64,000 nucleotides of DNA, taken from assembly GCA_030562195.1 (NCBI GenBank), contig CM060199.1:17752338-17816337 (forward strand). The letters run 5' to 3'. This stretch comes from Nipponacmea schrenckii. Lineage: Eukaryota; Mollusca; Gastropoda; Lottiidae. How positions within the stretch are numbered: the first letter of the stretch is position 1; each line of letters opens with the position of its first letter. Of this stretch, positions 40,111 through 53,547 are shown piece after piece. A model generated the notes under the pieces. It ran no database searches, was not told where the DNA came from, and was given only the letters and a program-made list of their open reading frames with translations. The translations under genes and the position numbers were made by a program.

Positions 40111-43100
40111 CTACAAATCATACAACTAACGAAAACATAAAAAAATGATCGCTGATTTCTGTAAGGGACAACAATTCACTTCAAAATATCAATGGTGAAT
40201 TATTTTGAAAAAATCAATGAAAATCCTTTTTAATTTCAACCAAAACACTTATTTATGATTCATAAATTAACAAATTCTTCTGAACAGCGAATTCCAAACT
40301 AACTTTCGTCTCACATATTCGTACCCTAACTTCGAAAATAGTCCTTTCTACGTAAACTTTCGCATTTTCATGCACCCTCTTGGTATACAGAAAGAGTAGG
40401 GATCTCATTATACAAAACACAAGTATTGACCCTTATTTCAAAACCCTGTCTCAACTGAAACATATCTCGAGATATACCCATATAATAAATCATCCAATTT
40501 ATTTTCTTTCTTATCTTGACTCAAGATAAATTTCACTCCTTTTATGACAGTCGAATTTTATTACATATCATTTATCATAGTCTTTTAGCTTATGTAGTAT
40601 AGTGACAGTGTCGGGGTATAAGTGGGTTGCATACGGGGACCGAGCTAATATTTATAATGTATGTTATATATGATATTCCCCTTGAAGTGTAGGCCCTATA
40701 CGTAAATAAGGCTTACATTCATCATGTACGAACGTCAAGTACCGTAGACCATAACAGTGTCATGCTACTATTTTGCTTGACCTTTCAGGGGGTTAGCTGA
40801 AAACCCAAAAAGGGAAGCAAGATTTAGATGTAATTTTTGGACTCTATGAATGTATGACCTTTGCTAACTTTCATTTTAGTTCTGAATGATATGCACGAAA
40901 CATTGATGCAGGGGACATCAGTGATTACATATTTAATTTAGCCAAAAGGTTCACGAATTGGGCACAAAAGCACATTCATATAGTTTTTTTTTCAAAAAGT
41001 AGACCTGTGATTGATATTTTTGGAGTAAATATTGCATCAGAGAAAAGTGAATGTCTTGTGTGTCCCCTATAGGTCATTATACAACATTCTTGTTACAGTT
41101 TACTTTAGATAATATCAATCTATATAATAGTTTTAGCCTGTTGACCTTAACTCTCACCGATTATCAAAAACATGGCAAATATCGACAACTTCATTCAGGC
41201 ACTTATTGACGTCATTACGTAACAATTCTACGGCTCAATTCAGTCATTACGTTACTGAACAAATCACGAGCCGAGACATTACATCACCTCAATCTTGATA
41301 ATACAACGTTTTATTTTGGACAATGAATACATGCTAATGAATAGACAAAATGAGCAGCAAATCAAATCAATTTGATCTTTATTAGTTGAATTTGCATTTA
41401 ACGAAGCGTGTGATTAGCGTAATAATTTAATGTTAACGTAAACCCAGACGTTATGATATCATTTAGTTATACATTAATATTAGGCAAAATATATTGATTA
41501 AATTCCAGAACAGTTATATTAAAGGAGAAGGGCATGATGACGTCGCCTTGTCTCTAACCTTCATACTTGAAAATTTGCTGTAAATGACAATTGAAACAAG
41601 TTTATACTATAACAATTTTTAAACGCTTTATTAAAAATAAGGCAAAAGATGAAATGTAACTTTCAGAAGATTAAACGAAAAAAACGCACAATTCCAATTA
41701 TAGTGATGCTCGTAAATGATTTGTACCTGATGACATTATTAAATGTAATAAGTATGAAATGAAAAAAATATTCGTTTATACAATATTTCTTGACGAAAAT
41801 GAAGGGAAAATAAAATTCTGTTCCCCTTATCAACGTTGTTTTCGCACAATATTTTAGGAATATATAAAAGTCTCGTTTGATATTTTTTCCAGACTATTAA
41901 AAAATGTTTGTGTTGGAAACATCATCATTTCATATTTTTAACCAAATGTTTAAAGGACACGTACATGTAGATTTCTAATAAGATACCTTTATGATCCAAA
42001 AATTTATCAAAGGTTTCTATGACTCTTGACCTTTCAACCACGTGCTAATTAATAAAGACCGATTTTAATAAGGTTTTAATTGAGCTATGAACAAACAAAG
42101 GAAGAGCCAATACCTTCTTACTAGTCTTTGTTCTGGCGATATATAATATTTAATTGCATATAAACTGACAATATTGGTCGAAAACGGTAACAAATTTACC
42201 AAGGATATCGCATTTCACGAGCGAGATAACGAAGTCAAGCTACCATTTTATAGAAAGTCACACTCCGATGTTAAATTTCTCTACATAAAATTTTATGTTT
42301 GATGAAAAAAGGGAAGTTTTATATGTAGTGTGTAATATCACAATTTATATCTGCGCTGGTTCGTTTATTTTTTTAGGGAAAAGTCGGGGTTAATTAGAAA
42401 ACTTGCTCCTTAATCTAGGTACCTGGGTTCTGAAATGGCAGAACACTCGATTTGGACAGAGCAATTTAACACTCATTTGACAAAACTTAGTTTGAATCAA
42501 TTATACATGACAATTTTCAGCTTGATCTTAGAAAATAGACATTATTTTATAAGAATTGTAGTTTGTGATTTATGATATGATGTGATTTATGAATTGTTTA
42601 TTTTTATATAAACCAGTCGATAACGACCACCTGTAAATATCAACCATTGATATATCACGATTTGATAACAATATTTACTTTCTTTTTCGCTTTCACCAGT
42701 TCAAGTCAATCAATAATATATTTTGACAAGAAATTGTGTGCCCTGTACAGAAGTTTACTAAAAAAATCTACCCTGCAAAGAAATTGAAGCATTATAGGGC
42801 ATAGCATTGTATCGAATGTCACTATATCCATGGTTTCAGCATATTTTTAGATTTTTAAAACCTTAAGAACCGAAGGAAATAATTTCAATAAAAAAAAAAA
42901 ACGAATATATTAAGAAAATTTTTGCTTTGTCAATTTAATATAACTGAAAATTCTGATTGTTCTGAGCCCATTTGTAAAGTATTAATATACTAAAGTTGCG
43001 AAAATTTTGTAATTGTGGTTGCCGACCATTCTGTTTGAAATAGATTCTAGTTACAAAGAAAGAATGATCAGCATCATGGTCTATTTCTTCTGGCGCTTCT

Positions 43101-44145
43101 TCTGTTCTCTTAGTCAAAATTATGTACTTTTAAAACTTGTGTTGAAGACCTCATTTTAAATAATCTATATACATCAAATTCAATTCGTAAAATCCATTTG
43201 GTTAACCAAAATGTTCTTTACGTGCTCAAAAATGTGCCCAAATCACGTTGTTTTCAAGGTTGTAAGACCAATTTAGATAAACTTCTGAGATAGCATAGAC
43301 TACAGATCTCAAACAAAGAACTTATATTTTTGACAATTACTTAATAATGAGAATACGTGTGAATTGGGATTAAAAAATTAAACTTTACATTATCCAAAGA
43401 GTAATTTAAACTACGCAATTTCTATAGCAACTAATAAATTTCCTATAAAATAAATTCGTACATATATGTGATATCAGTCATAAAAAAAACTAATGAAAAA
43501 TTGAATAATTTCTTTTTTAAAAAGCAGACTGTAGGGCCGTTATTAAGCCATAAACTGTCGAAATGAATTCTTTACCACTATCTGTGTTTTTTTTAAAGAT
43601 CCGTATATAATAAATTTCGTTCAAAAGGCATACGACCCTTTTATCATTTCCTTCGTGATTTTAAAGAGTTCGGTGTTCGTTTAACCGAAGAAGAGGTCTG
43701 CACTCCATTCACCATCACCCACAATACAACTCTCCTAAAAAAACTGAACTGGTAGTAGGCCAATCTTTCTCCAACTATGATTCCTAAGTTCGTAAATTTA
43801 TAGTTGAATTGTATTTCAAGTTTTATTTTCTTTTCTCCATTTAAATTGAGTTAAACATAAATTTAGTTAGTTAGTTAAGGTAAATATAGTTAAACCTTAG
43901 ATAACTGCATCGGAATAGTGTCACAAGCGCTACGCTCGGTACGAATTACGAAACCTATCTATGCCAATAATATGGTGATAATAATGAAATTATGTCGGAA
44001 TGCATGCTATATCATTTAGAATAATATGTTCCACGAGAACATTTGTAACATCCATTCACTCTGTGGCTAAATAACAAAGGTTTTGAAAGAACACCCTGCT
44101 TTACGCCTTGGTTGGTTTGTGTTATATTGTATATGAACAAAATAC

Positions 44146-44282
44146 CTGATCCACTTTACAAAAGGATTAGCATGTTTCAGATAATTATTTTCTTTTAAAT
44201 CGTATAAAGACTTGCTAATATGAAACATGAAGATAACATCTCTGTAGATGGCATATCGGATTCCTTCTGACGTCATCGTCAT
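44146..44282 (-). CDS. Candidate coding exon antisense in hh intron 1
   Basis: On the minus strand, ATG at 44282-44280 (second ATG two codons on) opens 45 codons plus two bases, ending AG before GTATTT, a plausible donor (phase 2). The translation, starting MTMTSEGIRYAIYRDVIFMF and continuing with a Ser-Leu-Tyr-Asp-Leu-Lys-Glu helix and ending NPFVKWIR, has the look of a real folded protein, with balanced charged and aromatic residues unlike the surrounding low-complexity DNA. I do not recognise the family. It could be the first coding exon of the gene that ends at 37178, but the phases do not join directly, so further exons would be needed. Chance remains possible. Confidence 0.35.
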
Positions 44283-47200
44283 AATTTCTCATTTAGCAAT
44301 GATCTATGAATGAAATATGACAAAACTATTTAGAAATTCAAGTATAATGTATTCAAGACGCACATGATTTAATTAATAGGCTAATTGTCTTTAAATTGCT
44401 TGCTAATTCGCATTAATCTGATAGCTATTATTGTATTTTCGAAATCCTTACACAGTGTACGCAAATATTTTTTATTCCCTTGGTAATGTGTCGAGAACTG
44501 TTTGAAATGTTTTGATAATATTCATGCAAGATAATATAGAAATATAGTATGGTGAATTGATTGATTCTCACAGTTCCCCTTGTATTGAAATATATCTGTT
44601 ATACGACTTAGGAATATACAAACAGCACTTGCACTTTCCATATTAGAATTTCATTTGCTTGTTTAATTTTAATGGCCAAAACAGAGTTACACAGTCATTA
44701 TTTACTAATGCAATGTAGGTTAATTTATTCATTGTTATCCCAACGATATCTTTAATATTGCCTAACTGTGACTCAGCTACAATAGGGGCTAGTTAAACCA
44801 ATTCCACGGGATCAACTACGAAATGGGCACACAGCCGAGTAAAAGAAAATGCATAATTATACTGCCTGTGAGCCACTTAGTTTGTCTGAATCAAGGAATT
44901 AGTGTATGATCACAAGATTTCTTCTGTAATCGGAAAATAAGAAAATGATAATTACATACACTATTCAACTATTTTGAATCTCGATTTAATTAGTCAAAAT
45001 ATTAAAAAGGCTATAGAATTTCACTCAAAAGATCATGTACCATTTCTAAACCTTTGAAAAGGGTTCAAAATAATATAGTCGACTTATTAATTCAAGTAAG
45101 TGATTCACATTGGTTTTAAGAACCATGCGTAGTTTTGTATGCAGCACATAGTTCTAAAATCGTTTACGTAAACCTTTTTGAATAGTTTTGGCGGCGTGAT
45201 ACTTATTTTAATATTTTCTGTCTATAGTTTCATTAATTTGAGAACCTAATTTTAACATCCTGATCTTAGGAAACCAGATTGTCCCTTAAATAATGATTTA
45301 GAAATGATATATTTATTTTTAATTTTCTACATGAGCTGTTATTTAGCTTATAATTTTTATAACCCTAGGTTCATATTCAGTACACAATTAATTCTTTCAG
45401 AAATTATGATCTCTTGACAATTTCTGTGTTTTCTAAAGAAGTGTCGAGGAATTTGTCAGAACAATGTCAAATTGACACGTACAACATGGAAATTTCTCGT
45501 TCATGACACCTCGGGTAACCTCTTGTATTGTGTAAATTCATTATATCTTGTACACAAGTCTCAAGAGGACTAGAAGTGGAATAAATTGATAGGGTTCAAT
45601 ATGATTAATCACCGCCTACATCGCTTTCAATCTATTTTATATTCAATTAAATATTGTTTATGTGTCGATTTGGACTCGATCAGGCTTTCTTTTAATTATG
45701 GTCCATCACTTCTTTCTTTGCCAAGGAAGATTTCGACAAAAGGCAGATTTGATTCCTAAGATAGAATATAATATATAGATATACCATGAATCAAATTACT
45801 TACTGTCTCAGTAACGTTTTTGAGTTTTCTCATGCAAAATATAGATAGCTCAGATAGTGAAATCTTCTCAACACCCCTATATTGGCTTCTGATTTGATGG
45901 TTTTATAAAAGCGGATATCTGCAAACAGGCCAACATAGGTCAAAATATGAGAAAAATAATCTTCCATTCTCCGATAAGGTGACGTTTTTTAATCTTTTGG
46001 TTAGCAATATCATTATAATTAGCGACAACATTCTAATGATCCATTATATGTATCTGTCGATCACTGAGTCACCCTCTTAGAGAGGCCGTGTTCCACGCTT
46101 CCGACATGTCCATTGATAATCCTCTCGGGGCAAAGTTGGTACGTTCTTGTTAATTTTGAATCAGCTAGATCTTTTGAACGACGTAGTTGATGCGTCATTG
46201 TTGTTTATAGTATCTGGTAAATTGCACTTTCAGTCATGAAATACCATGTTTGCGGAACCAATCCCTTTTCTATTATCTCTGAACTTTGTCATGAAGAGAG
46301 GCGTTTTAACAAAGATATAATCTTTGTGTTCCGCTAAGAAAGTGATGATTAGTTACAATAGCTTAATTTATCATGAAGAGGGTTAGAATTTGAAAATACC
46401 ATCACAATCATATACTGACAGACTGAACGTTTGGTCTTCGATCACAGGTCCAAATCATCTACCCTTTGCAATTAAAACATACAATTTGATTTTAAAAACA
46501 ACGAAATATTTTATTGATTATAGTTTCTGGATCTACCAACGTCAGACAACAGTGCTTTGTTAGTTTCAGTTTTGCAAACATAAATTATTTTCGTGTGAGC
46601 ATGTCCAATGCACACAAAGCTCCAACTGAGAAATTTGTAATTCCTGTATCGGAACTGAAATTTTTTAAAATTCTATTTGTTTTGTCTTATTTTGTTTTAT
46701 ATTTCACTGAATATTACAAGGTAAAAGTGACGAGAAAGTTCTTGACGCGTCGCCATTTTTCTTTTTGTCAGCCACGTCATATGATTGACGGCTCTGCTTG
46801 ACGTCGATTCACACGAGTCTGCGAATGAAACCAATCAAAAAGACTAAATATCAAAAGCCATGGCCTTTTGTTCACAACTATCTATTTAATATATCATAGT
46901 TTTGTCAGATATGAAATTTAGTCTTTAACCTCGCGGCCATTTTGATATTGTAGGATTTGGTAAGGAGGTGCTAATTGCCCAACGTTTCGACTGTAATTAT
47001 TTACATTGTAGACATGCTCCAGCATGTTGATGTTCACCCAGCCGCATAGACGTTCAAGCAATTAAAAATAAGATTGAAGAGTTATTGTTTAGGGAGCGAG
47101 AAGTCCCCAAATAGTCCCCAATCTCTTAAAAATATACACCAATGTCTTAAAAGGATAATATAAGTGCATAGTTTCGTGTATGGCATTTTATATGGGCCAG

Positions 47201-48741
47201 AAAAGATGGTGACTGGAAATAACTACTTCTTAATTCCCCTTGCCAACTCTGTCCCCCCACCCTTCCAATTTCTGTTTTTGAAACACCACAGAGTTAGGCC
47301 TACTGACCACAGTTTCAAATTCAAATTTTATCGAATTTTAGATGTAAGATGTTACTGAGATTCAAATTATATGCCTTGCATTTTTATTGAACTTTACCTT
47401 GTTAGTGTATGATGTTGAATGCAGTACTTAAATACAGATCTTTCATTCGTGTGTATATGGTATAAAGTGACGATTTACTTATAGGTAATAATATAAGCAT
47501 GCTAATAAAGGACTCTAATTCTTCCCTGATTGACGAATTTTAATTAACCGCTTAATATTCAAAATCGTAAAGACTTTTGTTAATCACCCTTGACCTCTTC
47601 ACTTAAACAATATGGCGTAGAAATAAACATGACGTTATTTAAGGAGTTAATTGACCGGAAATAGTAAATAAAGCTCTCTACACAAGGAGGTAAATTTGAC
47701 TATAAATTTCGGCTTTATAAACATCAACAAACATGTAAATTGTAGTAAAGATTTATTTGTGCAGCCACTTTCGCGTGTAATTGCATTCACATTACACAAA
47801 AAGGGTTACAATCAAAGGTACTACTGTATTTGCCAATCTTTGTAGAGGGAATCACTGGTTTGAGTTCAGAATAATTGAAATAGCCCGAAATGTCATTATT
47901 TAATGACAAAGAGATATTTGGTAACCAAATCGGCAACCTTCATTGACATGTTTTTATTACAACATAATAGCCCTTTTTTACAAAACAAATACGGCCCTTT
48001 GTCGCTTGTCTGTACTTAAATAGAAGCTGAATTGACTTTTGGTAATTTAATTCCAGTAATCTCGTCTGCTGAACAAATTATTGAATTATTCCCCTTTGCT
48101 GATACCACTCGAATTAAAATCAACTTTAAATTTTTCATCATTATTCGTGTATGTGTTATTGGGTAGAATTTCTGTTAAGTAAATAATATGACAAGTACCC
48201 CATTACTCTTCTTGTTATACTGTCAAACTTTCCATTTTCTTTCATACATAAAACAGGACATCATTTTATTTGTTCGTCTTATTCAGTGTCGATATATGGG
48301 CCTGTATTTTATGAAAAACTAAACCTTAGTTGCAAAAGATTTAAAGTGCCATACGAAAATATTGATTCTTTTTCATTTTTTTCACACTATATGATATTGT
48401 ACACTATCGCAAATGTCATTCAGCTTGTGTGATACATGCCACAATCTGGTCAGTTTTTAACAATTCATACATCAAAAAAAATTGGTGCTAACAAAAGTTG
48501 TAACTGAAAACTTTCCTTAATACACCAAGAACCCACCTAGAAGTAACTTCTATCGAATTACGTATCGAATTGTAATGATTATTACACCTATTATTTTTTA
48601 ATATTATGACATTTTCAAAACCTTAAACATTTTGAACTTTTTCACAATCGTAATGTCATTCACAAGTTTATCTTTCATTGTATTCATTCATTTGTATATC
48701 AACCAAAACGACATTACAATGTTGGAATAACAAACTACATT

Positions 48742-49398
48742 TACATCACAATTAAAGAATGATACACCACTACGACATTGCAATTTTAGAATGATACACC
48801 ACAACGACATTGCAATTTTAGAATGATACACCACAACGACATTGCAATTTTAGAATGATACACCACTACGACATTGCAATTTTAGAATGATACACCACTA
48901 CGATATTACAATTCTAGAATAACAAACCACAACGACATTACAAGTTTAGTATAACAAACCACGACATTACAATTTTAGAATAACAATCTAAAACGACATT
49001 ACAATTATAGAATAATACGCCACAACGACATCACAATTATAGAATGATACACCACAACGCCATTAAAATGTGAGAATAACAAACTACAACGACATTGCAA
49101 TTATAGAATGATACATCACAACGACATCGCAATAATAGAATGATACACCACAACGGCATTAAAATGTTAGAATAACAAACTACAACGACATTACAATTAT
49201 AGAATGATACACCACAACGACATCACAATAATAGAATGATACACCACAACGACATTACAATGTTAAAATAACAAACTACATCGACATCACAATTATAGAA
49301 TGATACACCACAACGACATTACAATGTTAGAGTAACAAACTACAACGACATCACAATAATAGAATGATAAACCACAACGACATTGCAATGTTAGAGTA
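48742..49398. repeat. 32-bp minisatellite, left part
   Basis: Units of about 32 bp containing ACGACATTGCAATTTTAGAA followed by TGATACACCA. Two adjacent copies of CAATTTTAG begin at 48781 and 48813. Variants alternate TGATACACCA with TAACAAACTA. The array is split by the element at 49399-49738 and resumes after it. Confidence 0.93.
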
Positions 49399-49738
49399 AA
49401 GCCCTGTTTATACGTCGGTACTCTGACGATGATGCAAGCCAGTAAATGGTGATTGCTACCTTCTTCATTCGAAGCCAGTCTGTTTCTTCGAAGTGCTGCA
49501 GCTTTTCTTCTTAATTCTCTAACATTTGAGCAACCCAGAGTTAGAGCTACACCCAGGAAAATAGGGAAAAATGCTGAGCTTGCTGAAACTTTCTAGTCTG
49601 ATCCTTTCCATGGCTATGCCAGAAATGGATTATTTGCTCCTTATTTACCTATGAGACATATACGTCGTATGCATACACATATACTTTTACACATGTGTGT
49701 AAATTTGGATATGTGTTCTTGCCGTATAAACAGGGCTT
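49399..49738. mobile_element. 340-bp MITE with TA target duplication
   Basis: The ends are exact inverted repeats AAGCCCTGTTTATACG (49399-49414) and CGTATAAACAGGGCTT (49723-49738), each flanked by TA (49397-49398 and 49739-49740). The element sits inside the 32-bp minisatellite, and removing it restores a normal unit (GTTAGAGTA then AAACTA). That defines the boundaries unusually well. The interior has no transposase frame, so it is non-autonomous. TA duplication fits Tc1/mariner-like or related superfamilies; the terminal sequence alone does not let me choose. Confidence 0.85.
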
Positions 49739-49740
49739 TA

Positions 49741-49806
49741 GAAACTAAGAAGACATCACAATAATAGAATGATACACCACAACGACATTGCAATATTAGA
49801 AAAGCT
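49741..49806. repeat. 32-bp minisatellite, right part
   Basis: Two final copies of the unit (GACATCACAATAATAGAATG then ATACACCACAACGACATTGC) continue the array interrupted at 49398. Confidence 0.85.
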
Positions 49807-52800
49807 ACATAAGAATAAACCTTAACTTAATCATTTATGTTGATTTAGAAATTTAGGTATTTAATATCATTCGAAATAATTAGCCGAGGTCAAATAAAGC
49901 AATAATCTATAACTGTTGTATATTAAAGGTGTATAAGGCACGCCCCCAGTTTATGTAGACCTTTTCTAGATCATATTTCCCAAAGCTACTTCAGGTAAAG
50001 TGGTTTACCTGCCCAGATCAATAATAATGAACACGTAATGAATAGAGATAAATATAACAACATTCCGCTGATTCTAGAATTTCAAGGTATCTTGCCCGAT
50101 ACTCGACTACGTATATCCACGTTTCTGAACGTTATTCTATTGAATAACTTGAGTAATTTAAGGGTGGTTTTAATACTGTTCTTAGAGGATGACTTGAATA
50201 GTTTTTCTGACGCTAAGGATGAATGAAAAAGTCTCAATATTATTGATTTCTGATAATAAGGGCTCTACATTTGAGAATTGACAAACATATCATTCGGGTG
50301 TAGCTCCAATTATAGAGACAGAATTGCTATTCGTAAAACCAAAATATGCCTTAGTCTTTCAGCTCACCCGTCAAAATTTGAGCCTTTTTGTACAGTCACC
50401 CTTTGCTATTTAATAAAATACAGTAGAAGCCGAATATAATTTGTACAATCCGGCTGTCATAAAACCGATTGTAAATCGTATTTGTGGAGTACATCTTAAT
50501 ATGTCCCGTAAACCTTATAAATTAACGACCAAAACACTGTAAAAGGTCTTTCAAACCTTTTATGATTATCTGAGACGCTTATATCATCAAGCTCAACCAT
50601 TCCAGTCAGTCATCTGTGGCTCTTACAATCCACTAGAAGTAACCGTTTTAGGACTTCACTGTCGCTTAAGGTGATGTTATATTATATTAAGAACCCTTGC
50701 GATAGTGACGTCATAAAACGGACAGTTAAAGCGGAATTGCAAGAACCACATTAGTCGAATCAAAAATTTGAATAGTGCAAGTCGAAGCTGTCAGTGTCTC
50801 TTATACACATACAATGTTTACAAAATCTCTTCACAGTCCCTTTTAAAGATCCCTCTTCCATCCCTCATCTAAGCTGGAAAGTCAGTGCACCACTAACTGT
50901 TGTACATATTGTGCTTTTTCTTTTTATTCCATATAAAAATTTTATAGACGCCTTTAAACAGAGGTTGTATCTTAGACAAGTCTAAGATTAAAGTGTGTTT
51001 AATCAAGTTATGATATTGACCAGGGAAAGTAGAGTATTATAGATCTAGGACTATATAATATCATTGACCAGTGTAACATAGCCATAACCCCTCACACTGC
51101 TTGTTGACTTTACAAATAGAATTCACGTTATTCTCTTAAAGCTACTCGCAACTCTGTAGTCAGTTTCAACTAATATCTTATGATATTTTCACTTTGCTTG
51201 GACGTAAGAGTGAAGATATCTGTATTTTTATTTGACTGTTGTTTATGTTTATTATACTGATAGTTTTAACATAAATGCAATTGAAACCCCTTATGTGTTC
51301 AACATATTTTTGCCCCATTGAGGCTAAGATTCAAGCGATTTCCCACTTGCGCTGCCCCCATATGAAGAGCATATAATCGTATATGATATTATTGACCATT
51401 TAACACAACGTAGAGCCAGGTGAAATAAAACTTAATACAATAATGATTGCATCTAAAATTCAGGGGAATGGTTGATACTGGCAATGAAATACAAACTAGA
51501 GTGTTTCCCTGGAGAAGAGAGCAACACTAATATATAAATTGATCAATGCCCCTTTTTTACCAGAGCGTGTGCTAAGAAGTATCTTGACAATCTAAGAGAG
51601 AATCAAACCGTATTAACCGAAAGTATATTATGGCACTAAAATGGGCCGTATTAACATTTGGTACAGCAACATGTTTTACTTTCGGTTGGCCGTTTGGTGC
51701 TGTTGGAAAGTTAGATTTTATACAATAATGTGACTATTTTTACATGTGAAAAGGATTGCATGTAATGCTCCTTTAAAAGTCCAAGAAGTTGAGTCATCGT
51801 CTTTAAAGAGAATTGATGTATAAATAAAACTGCTATAAAGACTGTTGGGAGAAGAGATATTGAATAATGATTATACGATGAAGTGTTTGTTTTAGTATGA
51901 TACTGGCGAGACATTTTTAATATCACTAACAAATTATAAGATAGAGCGCGGTAGTTACAGATCATAACCCTGGGTCACTCTTATATTAACACTAGTAATA
52001 GGATTTCAACATTATATCAACACCAATGATTCCATCTCCTATCGATTCCCATTGAGTCTGGAGGGATCTCAAAGAGTCTTTCTTTTAGAAATCTTGGTTC
52101 TCAAATAGTTGTGGCCCAAGTGGTCCAATCTACCAGGAAGTAGAGTCTGATTGTAGGTAGGCCCTCCGAGGCTTCAGTGTAAATCAAAAGTAATTCTTAT
52201 CTTACTGATTTAGATAAATGTCGTGAATTGGTGTGTTTCATGTTTCATTGTCCAATTTGGAATTGAAGCATTGCTTTGCCTCTAGAACAAATGTTTTCCA
52301 ATGTACTGAAGTCTGTAAGTCTAATACCCCAAGGAAACAAATATCCATTGGCTTAATGTTGACCATATATCTGGTAAAGATCTGGAATTGAGTTTCTGTG
52401 GTCACGACGGCCTAGGATATCCAACAACCAGGCCGCTGTATACTCTAATGATTGATTATGAAAGAAGGAATTTAAAAACAATCGAGACGAGACAAACTGT
52501 TACAGTGAAATCTTCTTGATCAAGTTAACAAGTCTAATCGCACTGTAAATCAAATAAAAAGCAAGGAAAGGCAACTCGTGTAATAATTCATTGATTTTAG
52601 CTTGTCGTAATCAGACCTCTTATTCACAAATTATTACATAAGATCATTGACCCAATCATAAAGCGCGTTGAAAAGATCAGTGAGCCAATCAAATTAAGCG
52701 TTATAATTCTGTCTAGACCTATTATTTCAACCTCGTTTAGCAGATCAACGTAACCTTGTGGTTAGACTTATGGTTAGCAGGATATAGATCAAAACTGTCC

Positions 52801-53282
52801 TGTCCTGTTATACACCTTGTTAATCAATCTGGACACTTTTGAATAAAAATACAAGGGTGAAAAAAAAATAACTGGATCTCTGATATGAAATTGTATAACC
52901 AGCACGACTTGTAAATATAAGTCAACACAAATATGACCAAATTGTCCCAAATAATAGTGAAAAGCTGGAGCATAATTACTCAAATGCGTCTCCGTCTGAA
53001 GTCTTGATATTGGCGTAAAATGTCTGTCAAGTGGTTCATAGGATTCTGAAGTCTTTTTTGTTTTAGAACAACTCTTTCTTCCTTCATGTTCGAAAACCCT
53101 CAATTATCCTATAATGAATATCCGATGAAGTCAAAAAATTTGGATAATTGCGGTTCATTGCCATGACGTCAAGAAAGTTGGTCCAGAAATTCCCTCTACC
53201 TTTCTGCATGTTATCCAAGATTAGCTTTCTCCTTATTTTAGTTCTTCTTTCTTTTCTTATAACTAAATGTTCTATTTTTCAG

Positions 53283-53547
53283 AGGTGTCAAGATAAACTG
53301 AACTCATTAGCTGTCAGTGTTATGAATAACTGGAAAGATGTACGATTACGCGTTACAGAAGCCTGGGACGATTCGCCCAACTCACATGCTAAGGATTCCT
53401 TACACTATGAAGGACGAGCTGTAGATATTACAACCTCGGATCGAGATAGATCCAAGTATGGTATGTTAGCTAGGCTAGCTGTCGAGGCTGGATTTGATTG
53501 GGTGTATTATGAATCACGTGGTCATATCCATTGTTCTGTTAAATCAG
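53283..53547 (+). CDS. hh: hedgehog exon 2 (core of the signalling domain)
   Basis: Encodes residues 104-191 and the first base of codon 192. The acceptor is TTTTTCAG before AGG; the donor is GTAAGA after G (phase 1). It begins [17 protein letters not shown] and contains the family blocks [40 protein letters not shown] and HIHCSVKS. The zinc triad His144, Asp151 and His186 is intact. Glu129 and Asp132 match calcium ligands of Shh, but the loop after them ([10 protein letters not shown]) is one residue longer than in vertebrate Shh and lacks the third acidic residue. The intron after Ser191, phase 1, matches the second intron of vertebrate hedgehog genes. Upstream intronic sequence is also open to 53148, but the exon 1 join fixes the start. 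Confidence 0.98.

Larger units (their letters stand above)
38727..53282 (+). other. hh: hedgehog intron 1 (14.6 kb)
   Basis: Starts GTGAGT and ends TTTTTCAG; phase 0. It is strongly AT-rich. It holds a degenerate array near 39900-40110 (ACAAATGATT...CTGCTGAAAAA copies), the 32-bp minisatellite at 48742-49806 with its inserted MITE, and a minus-strand exon-like segment at 44146-44282. Intron 1 of hedgehog genes often contains enhancers in other animals. I cannot single out a conserved block without comparison. Other open frames (42935-43117 -, 46514-46801 +, 47164-47358 +, 51711-51965 -, 52789-53103 -) lack support. Confidence 0.9.

Noticed and set aside
40253..40410. About 50-codon minus-strand frame in hh intron 1
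   Set aside because: Open by chance length; no splice sites or recognised family.
42935..43117. 60-codon minus-strand frame with an acidic start
   Set aside because: First part looks protein-like, but it lacks a good acceptor and the second half is low-complexity; not enough to link it to the antisense exons.
53148..53282. Open frame continuing upstream of hh exon 2
   Set aside because: It lies before a strong acceptor (TTTTTCAG), and the family alignment requires exon 1 to join at 53283.
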